From: Sphingomicrobium sp.
Lineage (GTDB): Bacteria; Pseudomonadota; Alphaproteobacteria; Sphingomonadales; Sphingomonadaceae
Length of the DNA stretch: 64,000 nucleotides
Assembly (NCBI GenBank): GCA_036563485.1
Contig: DATCMI010000001.1
Coordinates: forward strand, 434,001 to 498,000
Direction: 5' to 3'
Shown here: positions 9,873 through 21,085 of the stretch, one piece after another
Position numbering within the stretch: position 1 is the stretch's first letter
Layout: each line of letters starts with the position of its first letter
The notes under the pieces: model-generated
The model's database searches: none
The model's input: only the letters and a program-made list of their open reading frames with translations
What the model was told of the DNA's origin: nothing
Translations under genes and position numbers: made by a program

Positions 9873-12677
9873 TTATTCCGCCGCCACGGCGTTTGCCGGG
9901 CTGCTATGGCCGAGCGCAGCGGCGATCAAGGCCGCCTGCTCCGCCGCGTGCCGCTTCGCAAGGCCAGTCGCCGGCGAGGCGCTGGCGCCGCGGCCCGCAT
10001 ATTGCGGGCGCATTCCGGCAAATCCGGCGTCGGCGAGGCATTGTTCGAGATAGGACTGGATGAACATCCAGGCGCCCTTGTTCTTTGGTTCTTCCTGCGC
10101 CCAAACGAGACCTTCGAGATTGGGCATCGCCTTGAGGCGCTTGACCAGAGGCTCGGACGGGAACGGATAAAGCTGCTCGATGCGAATAACCTCGACCCCA
10201 AGATCGCCGCCCGCATCGCGCGCTTCCATCAGCTCATAGCCCAGCTTGCCCGAGCACAGCACGAGCCTGCGGGTGTCGCCCTGGGCCGGCGGGTTGAGGT
10301 CCGAGACGATCCGCCGGAAATGACTTTCGCCGGTGAAGTCGGCCGCGCTGGATACGGCAAGCTTGTGGCGAAGCAGCGATTTGGGCGTCATCAGCACCAA
10401 GGGCTTGCGGAAGTCGCGGCGCATCTGCCGGCGCAGGATGTGGAAATAGTTCGCCGGCGTGGTGCAGTTGGCGACCTGGATATTGTCCTCGGCGCAATGG
10501 GCCAGATAGCGCTCCAGCCAGGCGTGGCTGTGCTCGGGCCCCTGCCCTTCATAGCCGTGCGGCAACAGCATCACGAGGCCGCTTGCGCGCAGCCACTTCG
10601 ACTCCCCGCTGACGACGAACTGGTCGATGATGGTCTGCGCGCCGTTGGCAAAGTCCCCGAACTGCGCTTCCCACAGAACCAAGGTCTTCGGGTCTGCGAG
10701 CGAATAGCCATATTCAAACCCGAGCACGCCGAACTCGGATAGCGGGCTATCGCGGACTTCGAAGCGGCCGCCCTCGACGTGGCACAAGGGAATATATTTG
10801 CCGCCGGTCTGCTGATCGACCCAGACGGCGTGGCGCTGGCTGAAGGTGCCGCGGCCACTATCCTGGCCGGACAGGCGAACCGACTGACCCTCCGCAATCA
10901 GGCTGCCGAAGGCGAGCGCTTCGGCCGTCGCCCAGTCGAAGCCCTCGCCCGTTTCAAACATCTGCTTTTTCGCGTCGAGCACGCGCTGCAGCGTCCGGTG
11001 GATGTTGAAGCCTTCCGGCACGGTCGTGAGCAGGCCGCCGAGCTTCTTGAGCTCATCATCGCCGATCGCAGTCTCGACGTTCCGCCGCCCAAGTTCCGGC
11101 TCGCCCGGTCGGCCGAGACCCGCCCAGCGGCCCTCGAACCAGTCTGCCTTGTTCGGCAGGTACGAGGTGCCCGCCGCGAACTCCTCTTCGAGGTGCGCGA
11201 CATATTCCTTGGTGTGATTGTCGATCCATGCCTGGTCGACGATGCCTTCGTCGATCAGCCGCTGGCCGTAGAGCGTGCTGATCGGCGGGTGCTTCTTGAT
11301 CGCCGCATACATTTGCGGCTGCGTGAAGCTCGGCTCGTCGCCCTCGTTGTGACCGAAGCGGCGGTAGCACCACATGTCGATGACGATGTCGCGGCCGAAC
11401 TTCTGGCGGAACTCGGTCGCGACCTTGCAGCAGAAGGTGACCGCTTCCGGATCGTCGCCGTTGACGTGGAAGATCGGCGCCTGGACGCCCTTGGCGACAT
11501 CGGACGGATAGGGCGACGAGCGCGCGAACTGCGGGCTGGTCGTGAAGCCGACCTGGTTGTTGATGATGAAGTGGATCGTGCCGCCGGTGCCGTAGCCCGG
11601 GAGGCCTGAGAAGCTGAGGCATTCCCATACCACGCCCTGCCCCGCGAAGGCGGCGTCGCCGTGAAGGATCATCGGCAGCACGGTCTTGCCCTCGGCATCA
11701 CCGTTGATCGTCTGCACCGCGCGCGCCTTGCCGAGTACGACCGGATCGACCGCTTCGAGGTGCGACGGGTTGGGGAGCAGCGTCAGGTGGACCTTGGTGC
11801 CGTCGAATTCGCGATCGGACGAGGTGCCGAGGTGATATTTCACGTCGCCCGAACCGCCGACATCAGCCGGGTTCGTCGCGCCGCCTGCGAACTCGTGGAA
11901 GATCGCCCGGTACGGCTTGCCCATGACGTTGGACAGGATGTTCAGCCGGCCGCGGTGGGCCATGCCGATGTCGATCTCCTTGACGCCCATCAGGCCGCCA
12001 TATTTGATCACCGCTTCGAGCGCCGGGACCGCGCCTTCGCCGCCGTCGAGACCGAAGCGCTTCGTCCCGACATATTTGCGGGCGAGGAACTTCTCCCACT
12101 GCTCCGCCTGAATGACCTTGGCGAGGATCGACTGCTTCCCTTCGGGCGTGAAGCTGACCTCGGCGTCCTTGCCCTCCATCCGCTCCTGGAGGAAGCGACG
12201 CTCATCCAGGTCGTTGATGTGCATATATTCGAGGCCGATGTGGCCGCAGTAGTTGGCCTGCAGCACGGCGACGATTTCGCGAACCGTCGCGGTCTCAAAG
12301 CCGAGCACGCCACAGATGAAGATCGGCCGATCCAGGTCGTTGGGACCGAAGCCATGATATTCCGGGGTCAGGTCGGCCGGGATGTCGCGCCGGGACATGC
12401 CGAGCGGATCCAGGCTCGCCGCGAGATGCCCGCGCACGCGGTAGGTGCGGATCAGCATCATCGCCCGGATGCTGTCCTCCGCGGCGCGGCGGATGTCGTC
12501 GCCGGAAGCTCCGGCTGCAGCGGCGCGCTCCGAGACGGCTTTCTTCACCTTCTCGATCGTCGCCTGCGTCGGGTCGAGGCCGACATTCAGGTCGTCGAGT
12601 TCCTCGAGCGGCCAGTTCGGCCGTTCCCAGCTGGGTCCCGGCTCCTGTTCGAACATCAGGGCTTGGTCGTCGGACAT
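9873..12677 (-). CDS. sucA: 2-oxoglutarate dehydrogenase E1 component
   Basis: Thiamine diphosphate-dependent decarboxylase that commits 2-oxoglutarate to the TCA cycle. At 934 aa it is full length. Recognisable parts are the N-terminal region, ETATVREIVAVLQANYCGHIG of the transketolase-like core start, the ThDP/Mg site HGDAAFAGQGVVWE, and C-terminal HGYEGQGPEHS and VWAQEEPKNKGAW motifs. The start (MSDDQALMFEQEPGP) is chosen because it lies one base after the sucD stop; a longer frame would run into sucD. Translational coupling with sucD is likely. Confidence 0.97.
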   Translation of the reverse strand: MSDDQALMFEQEPGPSWERPNWPLEELDDLNVGLDPTQATIEKVKKAVSERAAAAGASGDDIRRAAEDSIRAMMLIRTYRVRGHLAASLDPLGMSRRDIPADLTPEYHGFGPNDLDRPIFICGVLGFETATVREIVAVLQANYCGHIGLEYMHINDLDERRFLQERMEGKDAEVSFTPEGKQSILAKVIQAEQWEKFLARKYVGTKRFGLDGGEGAVPALEAVIKYGGLMGVKEIDIGMAHRGRLNILSNVMGKPYRAIFHEFAGGATNPADVGGSGDVKYHLGTSSDREFDGTKVHLTLLPNPSHLEAVDPVVLGKARAVQTINGDAEGKTVLPMILHGDAAFAGQGVVWECLSFSGLPGYGTGGTIHFIINNQVGFTTSPQFARSSPYPSDVAKGVQAPIFHVNGDDPEAVTFCCKVATEFRQKFGRDIVIDMWCYRRFGHNEGDEPSFTQPQMYAAIKKHPPISTLYGQRLIDEGIVDQAWIDNHTKEYVAHLEEEFAAGTSYLPNKADWFEGRWAGLGRPGEPELGRRNVETAIGDDELKKLGGLLTTVPEGFNIHRTLQRVLDAKKQMFETGEGFDWATAEALAFGSLIAEGQSVRLSGQDSGRGTFSQRHAVWVDQQTGGKYIPLCHVEGGRFEVRDSPLSEFGVLGFEYGYSLADPKTLVLWEAQFGDFANGAQTIIDQFVVSGESKWLRASGLVMLLPHGYEGQGPEHSHAWLERYLAHCAEDNIQVANCTTPANYFHILRRQMRRDFRKPLVLMTPKSLLRHKLAVSSAADFTGESHFRRIVSDLNPPAQGDTRRLVLCSGKLGYELMEARDAGGDLGVEVIRIEQLYPFPSEPLVKRLKAMPNLEGLVWAQEEPKNKGAWMFIQSYLEQCLADAGFAGMRPQYAGRGASASPATGLAKRHAAEQAALIAAALGHSSPANAVAAE

Positions 12678-12678
12678 T

Positions 12679-14531
<1,853 letters not shown>

Positions 14532-14710
14532 TCAGCTTCCTTGTGCAAATTTCTGAGGCCGCGCCGAGGACCGGCGCTGGATTGGCGGCGCTCTAGACCC
14601 CTCAGCCGTGGGGTTCAACCGCCCGCCCCGCCGCGGCGTTCCGCAACTGCGGCGCGGCTGAACCGTTACAGCGCCGACGCGCCCCTGAGCGCACACACAG
14701 GAGAGACGAC

Positions 14711-15169
14711 ATGAAGAAGCTGGTGTTGATGGCCGGCGCCGCGCTGATGGTCTCGGCAGCTCCGGCACTCGCCAAGCCTCCGCACACGGGCGGCAACGGC
14801 AAGCATGCGCAGATGAAGCATGGCAGCTACAAGGCGATGAAAAGCGGCAAGAGCAGCCGCGGCCTTATCACGACCGATCGCTACGGCCGCCTCTACGCGC
14901 TCGACGCGCGCGGCAGCTGCCCGCCGGGCCTTGCGAAGAAGAACAACGGCTGCATGCCGCCGGGCCAGGCCAAGAAGATGTACAACGTCGGGCAGCGGTA
15001 CAACCGCAACTTCGGGACAATGTGGAACTACGACCAGATCCCCGATTACCTGCGCAACCAGTACACCTTCGATCCGTATGACCGTTATTATTACGGCAAC
15101 GGCTACCTATATCAGGTGGACCCGAAGACCCTGCTGGTCCAGCAGGTCATCAGCGCGCTGCTTCGCTAA
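14711..15169 (+). CDS. Small secreted protein, RcnB-like
   Basis: A 152-aa exported protein. Residues 1-21 form a clear Sec signal peptide ending at PALA-KPP. The mature part is basic and rich in Gly, Lys and Tyr, has two CPPG/CMPPG motifs, and ends in a Tyr-rich segment (YDQIPDYLRNQY, YDRYYY) followed by a short helix. Periplasmic RcnB-family proteins have this aromatic C-terminal pattern, so I call it RcnB-like, but a metal-homeostasis role is inference only. CAGGAGAG lies 6 nt upstream of the ATG. A strong terminator follows, so it is probably a single-gene transcript. Confidence 0.75.
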   Translation: MKKLVLMAGAALMVSAAPALAKPPHTGGNGKHAQMKHGSYKAMKSGKSSRGLITTDRYGRLYALDARGSCPPGLAKKNNGCMPPGQAKKMYNVGQRYNRNFGTMWNYDQIPDYLRNQYTFDPYDRYYYGNGYLYQVDPKTLLVQQVISALLR

Positions 15170-15186
15170 GCCGCTCCTGGTGATCG

Positions 15187-15225
15187 AAAAAAGGCCGTTC
15201 GGCAGGTGCCGGGCGGCCTTTTCTT
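15187..15225 (+). terminator. Intrinsic terminator after the RcnB-like gene
   Basis: Arms AAAAGGCCG (15189-15197) and CGGCCTTTT (15214-15222) enclose an inner CGGCA/TGCCG stem, and are followed by CTTCT. The hairpin ends 50 bp before the sdhB start and separates the two transcripts. The A-rich left side may also allow function on the opposite strand. Confidence 0.8.
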
Positions 15226-15271
15226 CTGCGCTTGCCGCGTGCTAGCGGCGCTGCAGTCCAAGGAGTTTCTC

Positions 15272-16048
15272 GTGGCGGAATTCACGCTTCCCAAGAACAG
15301 CAAGATCACCAAGGGCCGCGACTATAAGGCGGAAAGCGGCAAGCGCCTGAAGACGTTCAAGATCTACCGCTACGATCCCGACAGCGGCGCCAATCCGCGC
15401 TACGACAAATATACGATCGACCTCGACAAGACTGGGCCGATGGTCCTCGACGCGCTGATCCGCATCAAGAACGAGATCGACCCGACCCTGACCTTTCGCC
15501 GCTCCTGCCGCGAAGGGATTTGCGGGTCCTGTTCGATGAACATGGACGGCCGCAACGGCCTGGCCTGCACGACGGCGATCGAGGACCTGAAGGGCGAGGT
15601 GCGGATCACGCCGCTGCCGCACATGGAAGTCGTCAAGGACCTCGTGCCCGACCTGACCCACATGTACGCTCAATATGCGTCCATCCAGCCGTGGCTGAAG
15701 ACGGCGTCGCCGGCGCCGTCGCGCGAGCGGCTTCAGTCGCCCGACGACCGCGCGCAGCTCGACGGGCTTTACGAGTGCATCCTGTGCTTCTGCTGCTCGA
15801 CCAGCTGCCCAAGCTATTGGTGGAATGCCGACCGTTTCCTCGGTCCGGCGATCCTCCTCCAGGCCTATCGCTTCCTGGCCGACAGCCGCGACGAAGCCAC
15901 AGGCGAGCGGCTCGACCAGCTCGAGGATCCGTATCGCCTGTACCGCTGCCACACGATCATGAACTGCGCGAACGTGTGCCCCAAGGGCTTGAACCCGGCA
16001 AAGGCGATCGCGGAGACTAAAAAGCTCATCGCCGAACGGGTCGGGTGA
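15272..16048 (+). CDS. sdhB: Succinate dehydrogenase iron-sulfur subunit
   Basis: Electron-transfer subunit of complex II linking the TCA cycle to the quinone pool; faces the cytoplasm. It is 258 aa from the GTG start, chosen because AAGGAG lies 6 nt upstream and the protein then begins AEFTLPKNS as in alphaproteobacterial SdhB. The 2Fe-2S ligands are C79, C84, C87 and C99 ([17 protein letters not shown]). The other clusters use [12 protein letters not shown] and [14 protein letters not shown]. sdhA, sdhC and sdhD are not in the window; an upstream sdhCDA would normally be adjacent, so the subunit genes are split here. The thioesterase start overlaps its stop. Confidence 0.96.
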   Translation: MAEFTLPKNSKITKGRDYKAESGKRLKTFKIYRYDPDSGANPRYDKYTIDLDKTGPMVLDALIRIKNEIDPTLTFRRSCREGICGSCSMNMDGRNGLACTTAIEDLKGEVRITPLPHMEVVKDLVPDLTHMYAQYASIQPWLKTASPAPSRERLQSPDDRAQLDGLYECILCFCCSTSCPSYWWNADRFLGPAILLQAYRFLADSRDEATGERLDQLEDPYRLYRCHTIMNCANVCPKGLNPAKAIAETKKLIAERVG

Positions 16049-16548
16049 GCGACGCTCCAGCCGGCAACCCGGGCTCGGCCGATGCAGCGGGGGTTCCGGT
16101 CGGCGCGAAGCCGGACGCGGACAACCCCGGCTGGTTCAGTTGGGGCGACTTCCCGCGCGGAAGCTTTGCCGCGGCGACCGGGCGGCTGCTGTTCAAGCCC
16201 GACGGGCCGAGCCGCGCGATCTGCCGCATGTTCCCGACCGAGCAGCACATGAACATGGGCGGCTCGCTGCATGGCGGGTCGGTGATGAGCTTCATCGACA
16301 TGTCGATGTTCGCCGGCGGGCTGTGCGCCGGCATGTCGCCCGGGCACTTCGTCACGCTCGACCTGACGACGCATTTCCTTGCCCGTGGGAAGCCCGGCAC
16401 CCCGCTTGATGCTCATGTCGAGTTGGTGCGCGAAACGCGCGGCCACTCCTTCCTGCAAGGCGTCGTCAGGCAGGATGGCGAAGCCTGCTACAGCTTCAGC
16501 GGCACATTGAAGCGCGTCAGCCCGCGGCCGACCCGTACGGACGCATGA
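16045..16548 (+). CDS. PaaI-family hotdog-fold thioesterase
   Basis: A 167-aa acyl-CoA thioesterase-like protein of the 4HBT/PaaI type. The hotdog signature [20 protein letters not shown] (around residues 69-88) contains the HGG turn and the acidic residue on the central helix. GTG start overlaps the sdhB stop by 4 nt, and its own stop overlaps the zapE ATG by 4 nt, so the three genes are translationally coupled. The substrate is unknown. The N-terminal 30 residues are low-complexity and may be poorly conserved. Confidence 0.85.
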   Translation: MSDAPAGNPGSADAAGVPVGAKPDADNPGWFSWGDFPRGSFAAATGRLLFKPDGPSRAICRMFPTEQHMNMGGSLHGGSVMSFIDMSMFAGGLCAGMSPGHFVTLDLTTHFLARGKPGTPLDAHVELVRETRGHSFLQGVVRQDGEACYSFSGTLKRVSPRPTRTDA

Positions 16549-17654
16549 CGGGCCCGGTCCGGGCTGCCTATGATCAGCTCGTCGCTGCGCGCGAACTGAA
16601 GCGCGATCCGGCCCAGGAGCGCGCGGTTGTGGCGCTCGACCAACTAGCCGCGAGCTTCGAGCAAAAGCGTGGGTTGCTCGCGCGGCTGCGCGGCAAGCCC
16701 AGCAAGGGTCCCGCTGGCGCGTACCTGTGGGGCGGCGTTGGGCGCGGCAAATCCATGCTGATGGACCTTGCGTTCGAGCATATCGCCGCCGAGCCGAAGC
16801 GCCGCGTCCACTTTCATGCATTCATGCTGGAAACGCATGCGCGGCTAAGGGTGGCGCGCGAACGGCACGAAGGCGACCCGATCGAACCGGTCGCCGAGGA
16901 GATAGCAGCCGGCGCGAGGCTGCTGTGCTTCGACGAGATGCAGGTCACCAATCCGGCCGATGCGATGATCCTGTCGCGGCTGTTCGGGAAGTTGCTCGAC
17001 CATGGGGTGAAGGTCGTCACGACGTCGAACCGGCCGCCGCAGGACCTGTACAAGGGCGGCCTCAACCGCGAGCTGTTCCTGCCCTTCATCGGCCTCATCG
17101 AGCAACGCATGCTGCTCGTCGCGGTGGACGGGCCGACAGATTACCGGCTCGAGCGCCTCAGCGGGGTACACGTATGGCATGTGCCGAACGGGCCTCAGGC
17201 CACCGCGGCTTTGAGCCAGGCGTTCTTCCAGCTGACCGACTATCCGGTCGAGGACCGCGCCAAGGTGCCGGCTGAAGATATCGATCTCGGCGGCGGCCGC
17301 ACGCTTCACGTGCCGAAGAGCCTGAAGGGCGTCGCCGTCTTCTCATTCAAGCGGCTGTGCGGCGAAGCCCGCGGCGCGGCTGATTATCTGGCGGTCGCCC
17401 GACGTTACCACACGGTCATTCTGGTAGGGATCCCGGTGATGGGAGCCGACATGCGCAACGAAGCCGCGCGCTTCGTGACACTGATCGACGCGCTGTACGA
17501 ACATAAGGTCAAGCTGCTCGCGTCGGCGGATGCGGAGCCGTCCGGGCTCTACCCTTCAGGGGACGGCAGCTTCGAATTCCAGCGCACCGTCAGCCGCCTC
17601 GAGGAAATGCGAAGCGCCGATTACCTCGCGGAAGGGCACGGCGCCCCCGGCTAA
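16545..17654 (+). CDS. zapE: Cell division protein ZapE (AFG1-like AAA ATPase)
   Basis: AFG1/LACE1-family P-loop ATPase; in E. coli ZapE associates with the FtsZ ring, and mitochondrial homologues act in respiratory-complex quality control. It is 369 aa, with Walker A GGVGRGKS at residues 63-70 and Walker B LLCFDEMQ at 126-133, plus TSNRPPQDLYKGGLNRELF, the sensor region typical of AFG1. Its position after sdhB is frequent in alphaproteobacteria and fits a link to respiratory complexes. It ends in a 4-nt overlap with the convergent bcp gene. Confidence 0.92.
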   Translation: MTGPVRAAYDQLVAARELKRDPAQERAVVALDQLAASFEQKRGLLARLRGKPSKGPAGAYLWGGVGRGKSMLMDLAFEHIAAEPKRRVHFHAFMLETHARLRVARERHEGDPIEPVAEEIAAGARLLCFDEMQVTNPADAMILSRLFGKLLDHGVKVVTTSNRPPQDLYKGGLNRELFLPFIGLIEQRMLLVAVDGPTDYRLERLSGVHVWHVPNGPQATAALSQAFFQLTDYPVEDRAKVPAEDIDLGGGRTLHVPKSLKGVAVFSFKRLCGEARGAADYLAVARRYHTVILVGIPVMGADMRNEAARFVTLIDALYEHKVKLLASADAEPSGLYPSGDGSFEFQRTVSRLEEMRSADYLAEGHGAPG

Positions 17655-18118
17655 GCGGACGCGCTTTCCCTTGCGACTTCGAGCACCTCTTGTGCGTGCT
17701 TCGGGACCTTCACCTTGCGCCATGCCTTGAGCACTCGGCCGTCGGCGCCGATCAGGAAGGTCGCGCGCTCCATGCCCATATATTTGCGGCCGTACATGGA
17801 TTTTTGGACCCAGGTGCCGAACGCATCGGAGATGGTGCCGTCCTCGTCCGAGGCGAGCGGAACGGTAAGATCGTATTTGGCGATGAACTTATCATGCTTC
17901 GTCATGGCGTCGCGGGAGACCCCGACCACCTTGACGCCGGCCTTCGCATAATCGGCGGCAAGCGCAGTGAAGTCCTGCGCTTCGCGCGTGCAGCCGGAGG
18001 TGTCGTCCTTGGGATAGAAATAGAGCACGAGCGGCTGGCCCGGCGACGCGAGATCGATGCTGCTGCCGTCGCTTGTCGTCACCGTCAGTGCCGGCGCGCG
18101 GTCGCCTTCGTTCACCAT
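17651..18118 (-). CDS. bcp: Thioredoxin-dependent peroxiredoxin (Bcp/PrxQ family)
   Basis: Reduces hydrogen peroxide and organic hydroperoxides. It is 155 aa with the AhpC/TSA fold; the peroxidatic cysteine is Cys43 in DDTSGCTREAQDF. The position five residues later, which is the resolving cysteine in E. coli Bcp, is Gln here, so it must act as a 1-Cys or atypical enzyme. Start MVNEGDRAPAL is one base after the glnE stop, suggesting it is the second gene of a glnE-bcp unit. It converges on zapE, with the two stops sharing the four bases CTAA. Confidence 0.93.
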   Translation of the reverse strand: MVNEGDRAPALTVTTSDGSSIDLASPGQPLVLYFYPKDDTSGCTREAQDFTALAADYAKAGVKVVGVSRDAMTKHDKFIAKYDLTVPLASDEDGTISDAFGTWVQKSMYGRKYMGMERATFLIGADGRVLKAWRKVKVPKHAQEVLEVARESASA

Positions 18119-18119
18119 C

Positions 18120-20804
18120 TCAGCCGTTCCTCCTGATGCCGTCCCAGAGTTCCCGGATGCTTTGCCGGGCCGCATCATGCTCGGCAAGCAGCTCATCCCA
18201 GCTTGCGACCCCGCAAGCGTCCGCAACGAGCTGCCAAGTGTCGGGAGTCGGCTTCACGTCGCGCGGTGCGACGAGCCGCATCATCACCAGCATTCGCGAC
18301 AACAACTTTAGCGCATTGACAATATTTGCCTTGACCAAACCTTCAGCGGCAAGCGCCTCGAGCGCGACTTCGAGGCGGGGTGACAGACCGACGTGTTTGG
18401 TGAGCTGGAGCACGTGCGTCGCGAACTCGAGGTCGACAAGTCCGCCCGGCCCGAGCTTCACGTCCAGCGGTCCCTGCGCAGGCTTGTGACGCTCCATGTC
18501 GGCCCGCATCTTCGCCGCGTCGGCCGCCACCTTTGAATAGTCGCGGGGCATGCAAAGTATCTGTTGGATGACGTCGGATGCCTGCGAGCGCGCCTCAGCG
18601 GAGCCGAACACAGGCCGGGCGCGGCAGAGCGCCATATGCTCCCACGTCCAGGCTTCCTCACGCTGGTAGCGTTCGAACGCATCGAGCGACACGCTGAGCA
18701 TCCCTTGCGAGCCTTGCGGGCGGAGGCGGGTGTCGACCTCGTACAGCGGGCCAGCCGACGTCGCGACGCTCATTGCTGCGGTCACGCGGGTCGCCAGGCG
18801 ATTGAAGTAATCGTTCGGTCCGAGCGGCTTGCGTCCGTCCGACGACCCGCCCTCCGCCGTATGAAGGTAGATGAGGTCGAGGTCGGAAGCATGCGTCAGC
18901 GCGTGCCCGCCAAGCCGGCCGAGCCCGAGCACGACGAGCTCGGCATCCGGGAATGTGCCATGCGCCTGCCGGAATTCGTCGCATGCCAGCTCACCCAATG
19001 CGACGAGCGTTCCTTCCGCGACACGGGCATAGCCTTCCGTCACTTCGAGCGGATCGCGGCGGCGGTCGACCAATTGGACACCGAGCGCGAACCTACGTTC
19101 GTTGACCAGCCGCCGCGCGCGATCGAGCGCAGCGTCGTAGGGATGGCCGCGCATCGCTTCAGTGATGGCCCCTGCGAACGCCTCCGCGCTGTCTGGCATC
19201 GAGAAGCTCGACGCGTCGAACAGGCCCTCGAACAGCTCCGGACGCCGGCCGAGCTGCTCCGCCAGAGCGGGGGCGTGGGCAAGCAGCTTTGCGAGCAGCT
19301 GCGCGAGGTCCGGCCGCGCCTGCAGCAGGCGGAAGAGATTGACGCCGCTCGATAGCCTCTCGACGATGTCGCTCAACCGGTTGAGCGCATGATCGGGCTG
19401 GGAGCCCGAGGCGACTGCCGACAGCAGTGCCGGGAGCATTGCCTCGAAGGCATCGCGTGCGGCTGGGGAGCGTAGCGAGCGCGCCCTGCCCGATCGCCAG
19501 ATGGCGACATGGCGGGCGGCGGCCTCCGCATCGGTGAAGCCGATGTCCGACAGCTCGGATTTCAGGATTTCCGGATCGTTGGACAGGAGACCGCGATCGT
19601 CCGGCGCGAGGCTGTCGAAGATGCGCCCTGCCCGGTCCACGTGCGGGCGGACGAGGTCGAGCAGCTGGTCGCCGCTATGAAGGCCGTGCAGTTGCGCGAC
19701 ATGATCGAGCGCTGCGTTGTCGGCAGGAAGAAGATGCGTCTGCGCGTCCTCGACCATCTGCACGCGGTGCTCGATGGTGCGCAGGAGCCGGTAGGCGCCG
19801 GCAAGCTGCGCTGCCATATCCTCGCCGATGTGTCCGTCGCGGTGCAGCGCCTGGATAGCGTCGAGGGTCGCCGGCTGGCGCAGGCCTGGGTCCCGTCCGC
19901 CGTGGATCATCTGCTGGATCTGGATGAAGAACTCGACTTCGCGGATGCCGCCGCGGCCGCGCTTCAAATCATAGCCCGGGCCGATTTGTGCCCCTTGAGC
20001 GAAATGGTCGCGAATACGGGCGGAGATCTGCCGGACCTCGTCGATGACTCCAAAGTCGAGCGAGCGGCGCCAGACGAACGGGCGGATCGACTCAAGAAAG
20101 CGGTTCCCAAGCGCGATGTCTCCCGCCGCGGCGCGGGCCCGGATGAAAGCGGCGCGCTCCCAGGGCAAAGCGCTCGATTCATAATGCGATATGGCGGCGT
20201 CGACGGGCAGCGCAATTGGCGTGACTTCTGGCGAGGGCCGGAGGCGCAAGTCGACCCGCTCGACATAGCCGTCCGCGGTACGTTTCTGCAGGAGCTCAAT
20301 GATCCGGCGAGCAATGCGCACGGCTGATTCCGCCGGCTCCTCGCGGGGACGGTGCGGCAGGCGCTGGGGATCGAACAGCAGCAGCAGGTCGACGTCCGAC
20401 GAATAGTTCAGCTCGTGACTGCCGAGCTTGCCCATTGCGATCACCGCGAAGCCCTGCGGCTCGGCGTCGGGCACCCGCTCCGCGATCGCGGCGGCCACGG
20501 CCTGGTCGATGGCGTCATCGGCAAAGCACGACAGCAATTCGGTTACTTGCTCCAGCGACAGCTCGCCGCCGAGGTCACCAAGCGCAACTGCCAGGGCGAG
20601 CGCCCGACGGCGCTGGCGGAGACGCCGGTCGATCGGCTCTTCTTCGAAACCGCCGAGCGCCAGCCGGGCCGCGGCCATCGCCCCTTCATTCGCGAAGGCC
20701 GCTTCGATGTCGGGTCGAGCCGCGAGCGCTTCCCTCAGGAACGGGGAATGATCACGTGCGCGGCGGACCGCATCGGCGCGATCCATGGCGGGAGTGTTGC
20801 TCAC
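18120..20804 (-). CDS. glnE: Bifunctional glutamine synthetase adenylyltransferase/adenylyl-removing enzyme
   Basis: Controls glutamine synthetase by adding or removing AMP in response to PII. It is about 894 aa with two nucleotidyltransferase domains: an N-terminal one with GSHELNYSSDVDLLLLFD (adenylyl-removing half) and a C-terminal one with GRLGGHALTHASDLDLIYLH (adenylylating half). The linker and GlnD-PII-uridylyltransferase-like helical regions are present. The start is uncertain: GTG at 20804 (protein SNTPAMDRAD) is taken here; an ATG at 20786 would remove 6 residues. It is divergent from the small NepR-like gene. Confidence 0.94.
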   Translation of the reverse strand: MSNTPAMDRADAVRRARDHSPFLREALAARPDIEAAFANEGAMAAARLALGGFEEEPIDRRLRQRRRALALAVALGDLGGELSLEQVTELLSCFADDAIDQAVAAAIAERVPDAEPQGFAVIAMGKLGSHELNYSSDVDLLLLFDPQRLPHRPREEPAESAVRIARRIIELLQKRTADGYVERVDLRLRPSPEVTPIALPVDAAISHYESSALPWERAAFIRARAAAGDIALGNRFLESIRPFVWRRSLDFGVIDEVRQISARIRDHFAQGAQIGPGYDLKRGRGGIREVEFFIQIQQMIHGGRDPGLRQPATLDAIQALHRDGHIGEDMAAQLAGAYRLLRTIEHRVQMVEDAQTHLLPADNAALDHVAQLHGLHSGDQLLDLVRPHVDRAGRIFDSLAPDDRGLLSNDPEILKSELSDIGFTDAEAAARHVAIWRSGRARSLRSPAARDAFEAMLPALLSAVASGSQPDHALNRLSDIVERLSSGVNLFRLLQARPDLAQLLAKLLAHAPALAEQLGRRPELFEGLFDASSFSMPDSAEAFAGAITEAMRGHPYDAALDRARRLVNERRFALGVQLVDRRRDPLEVTEGYARVAEGTLVALGELACDEFRQAHGTFPDAELVVLGLGRLGGHALTHASDLDLIYLHTAEGGSSDGRKPLGPNDYFNRLATRVTAAMSVATSAGPLYEVDTRLRPQGSQGMLSVSLDAFERYQREEAWTWEHMALCRARPVFGSAEARSQASDVIQQILCMPRDYSKVAADAAKMRADMERHKPAQGPLDVKLGPGGLVDLEFATHVLQLTKHVGLSPRLEVALEALAAEGLVKANIVNALKLLSRMLVMMRLVAPRDVKPTPDTWQLVADACGVASWDELLAEHDAARQSIRELWDGIRRNG

Positions 20805-20885
20805 GTGCGACTCACTGTCGGAATTCGATGTGGGTTGATCGCATCGGCACGCAACTTCCCGCGCTTGTCGCTCGTTGCAACCGCA

Positions 20886-21068
20886 ATGAACCCTCAGCAC
20901 GCAAATACGAAACTGCCTGAGCTCGATGCGCTCGATCGCAAGATCATCCGCGTCGACGTTCCGCCGTCGCACGCGGGCATCACCGCGGCGCTGCGCCGCG
21001 CATTCGAAGCGGCCGCCGCGGAACCCTCAGATGTCGATTTCAACGAACTTCTGCGCAAGCTGAACTAG
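20886..21068 (+). CDS. 60-aa protein with a NepR-like C-terminus (possible second anti-sigma factor)
   Basis: A small, mostly helical protein of 60 residues with strong GC at third codon positions, as in its neighbours. Its last 25 residues (LRRAFEAAAAEPSDVDFNELLRKLN) are split here as LRRAFEAAAAEP + SDVDFNELLRKLN. They align without gaps, and to the very C-terminus, with those of the NepR protein at 23146-23349. Nine are identical, including the central Glu-Pro and the LxxLxxKL ending. NepR binds EcfG with these two helices. It ends 17 bp from the convergent ecfG stop. There is no strong ribosome-binding site and no EcfG-type promoter upstream. It may instead be an unrelated small protein; the alignment is short. 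Confidence 0.6.
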   Translation: MNPQHANTKLPELDALDRKIIRVDVPPSHAGITAALRRAFEAAAAEPSDVDFNELLRKLN

Positions 21069-21085
21069 CCCGCAAGCCGCCGCGC

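Noticed and set aside
14617..14642. GGAAC-N17-GGTT on the minus strand upstream of mdh, resembling an EcfG promoter
   Set aside because: The match is to the weaker GGTT variant, in GC-rich DNA where it may arise by chance, and a stress sigma factor for the TCA operon has no other support in the sequence.
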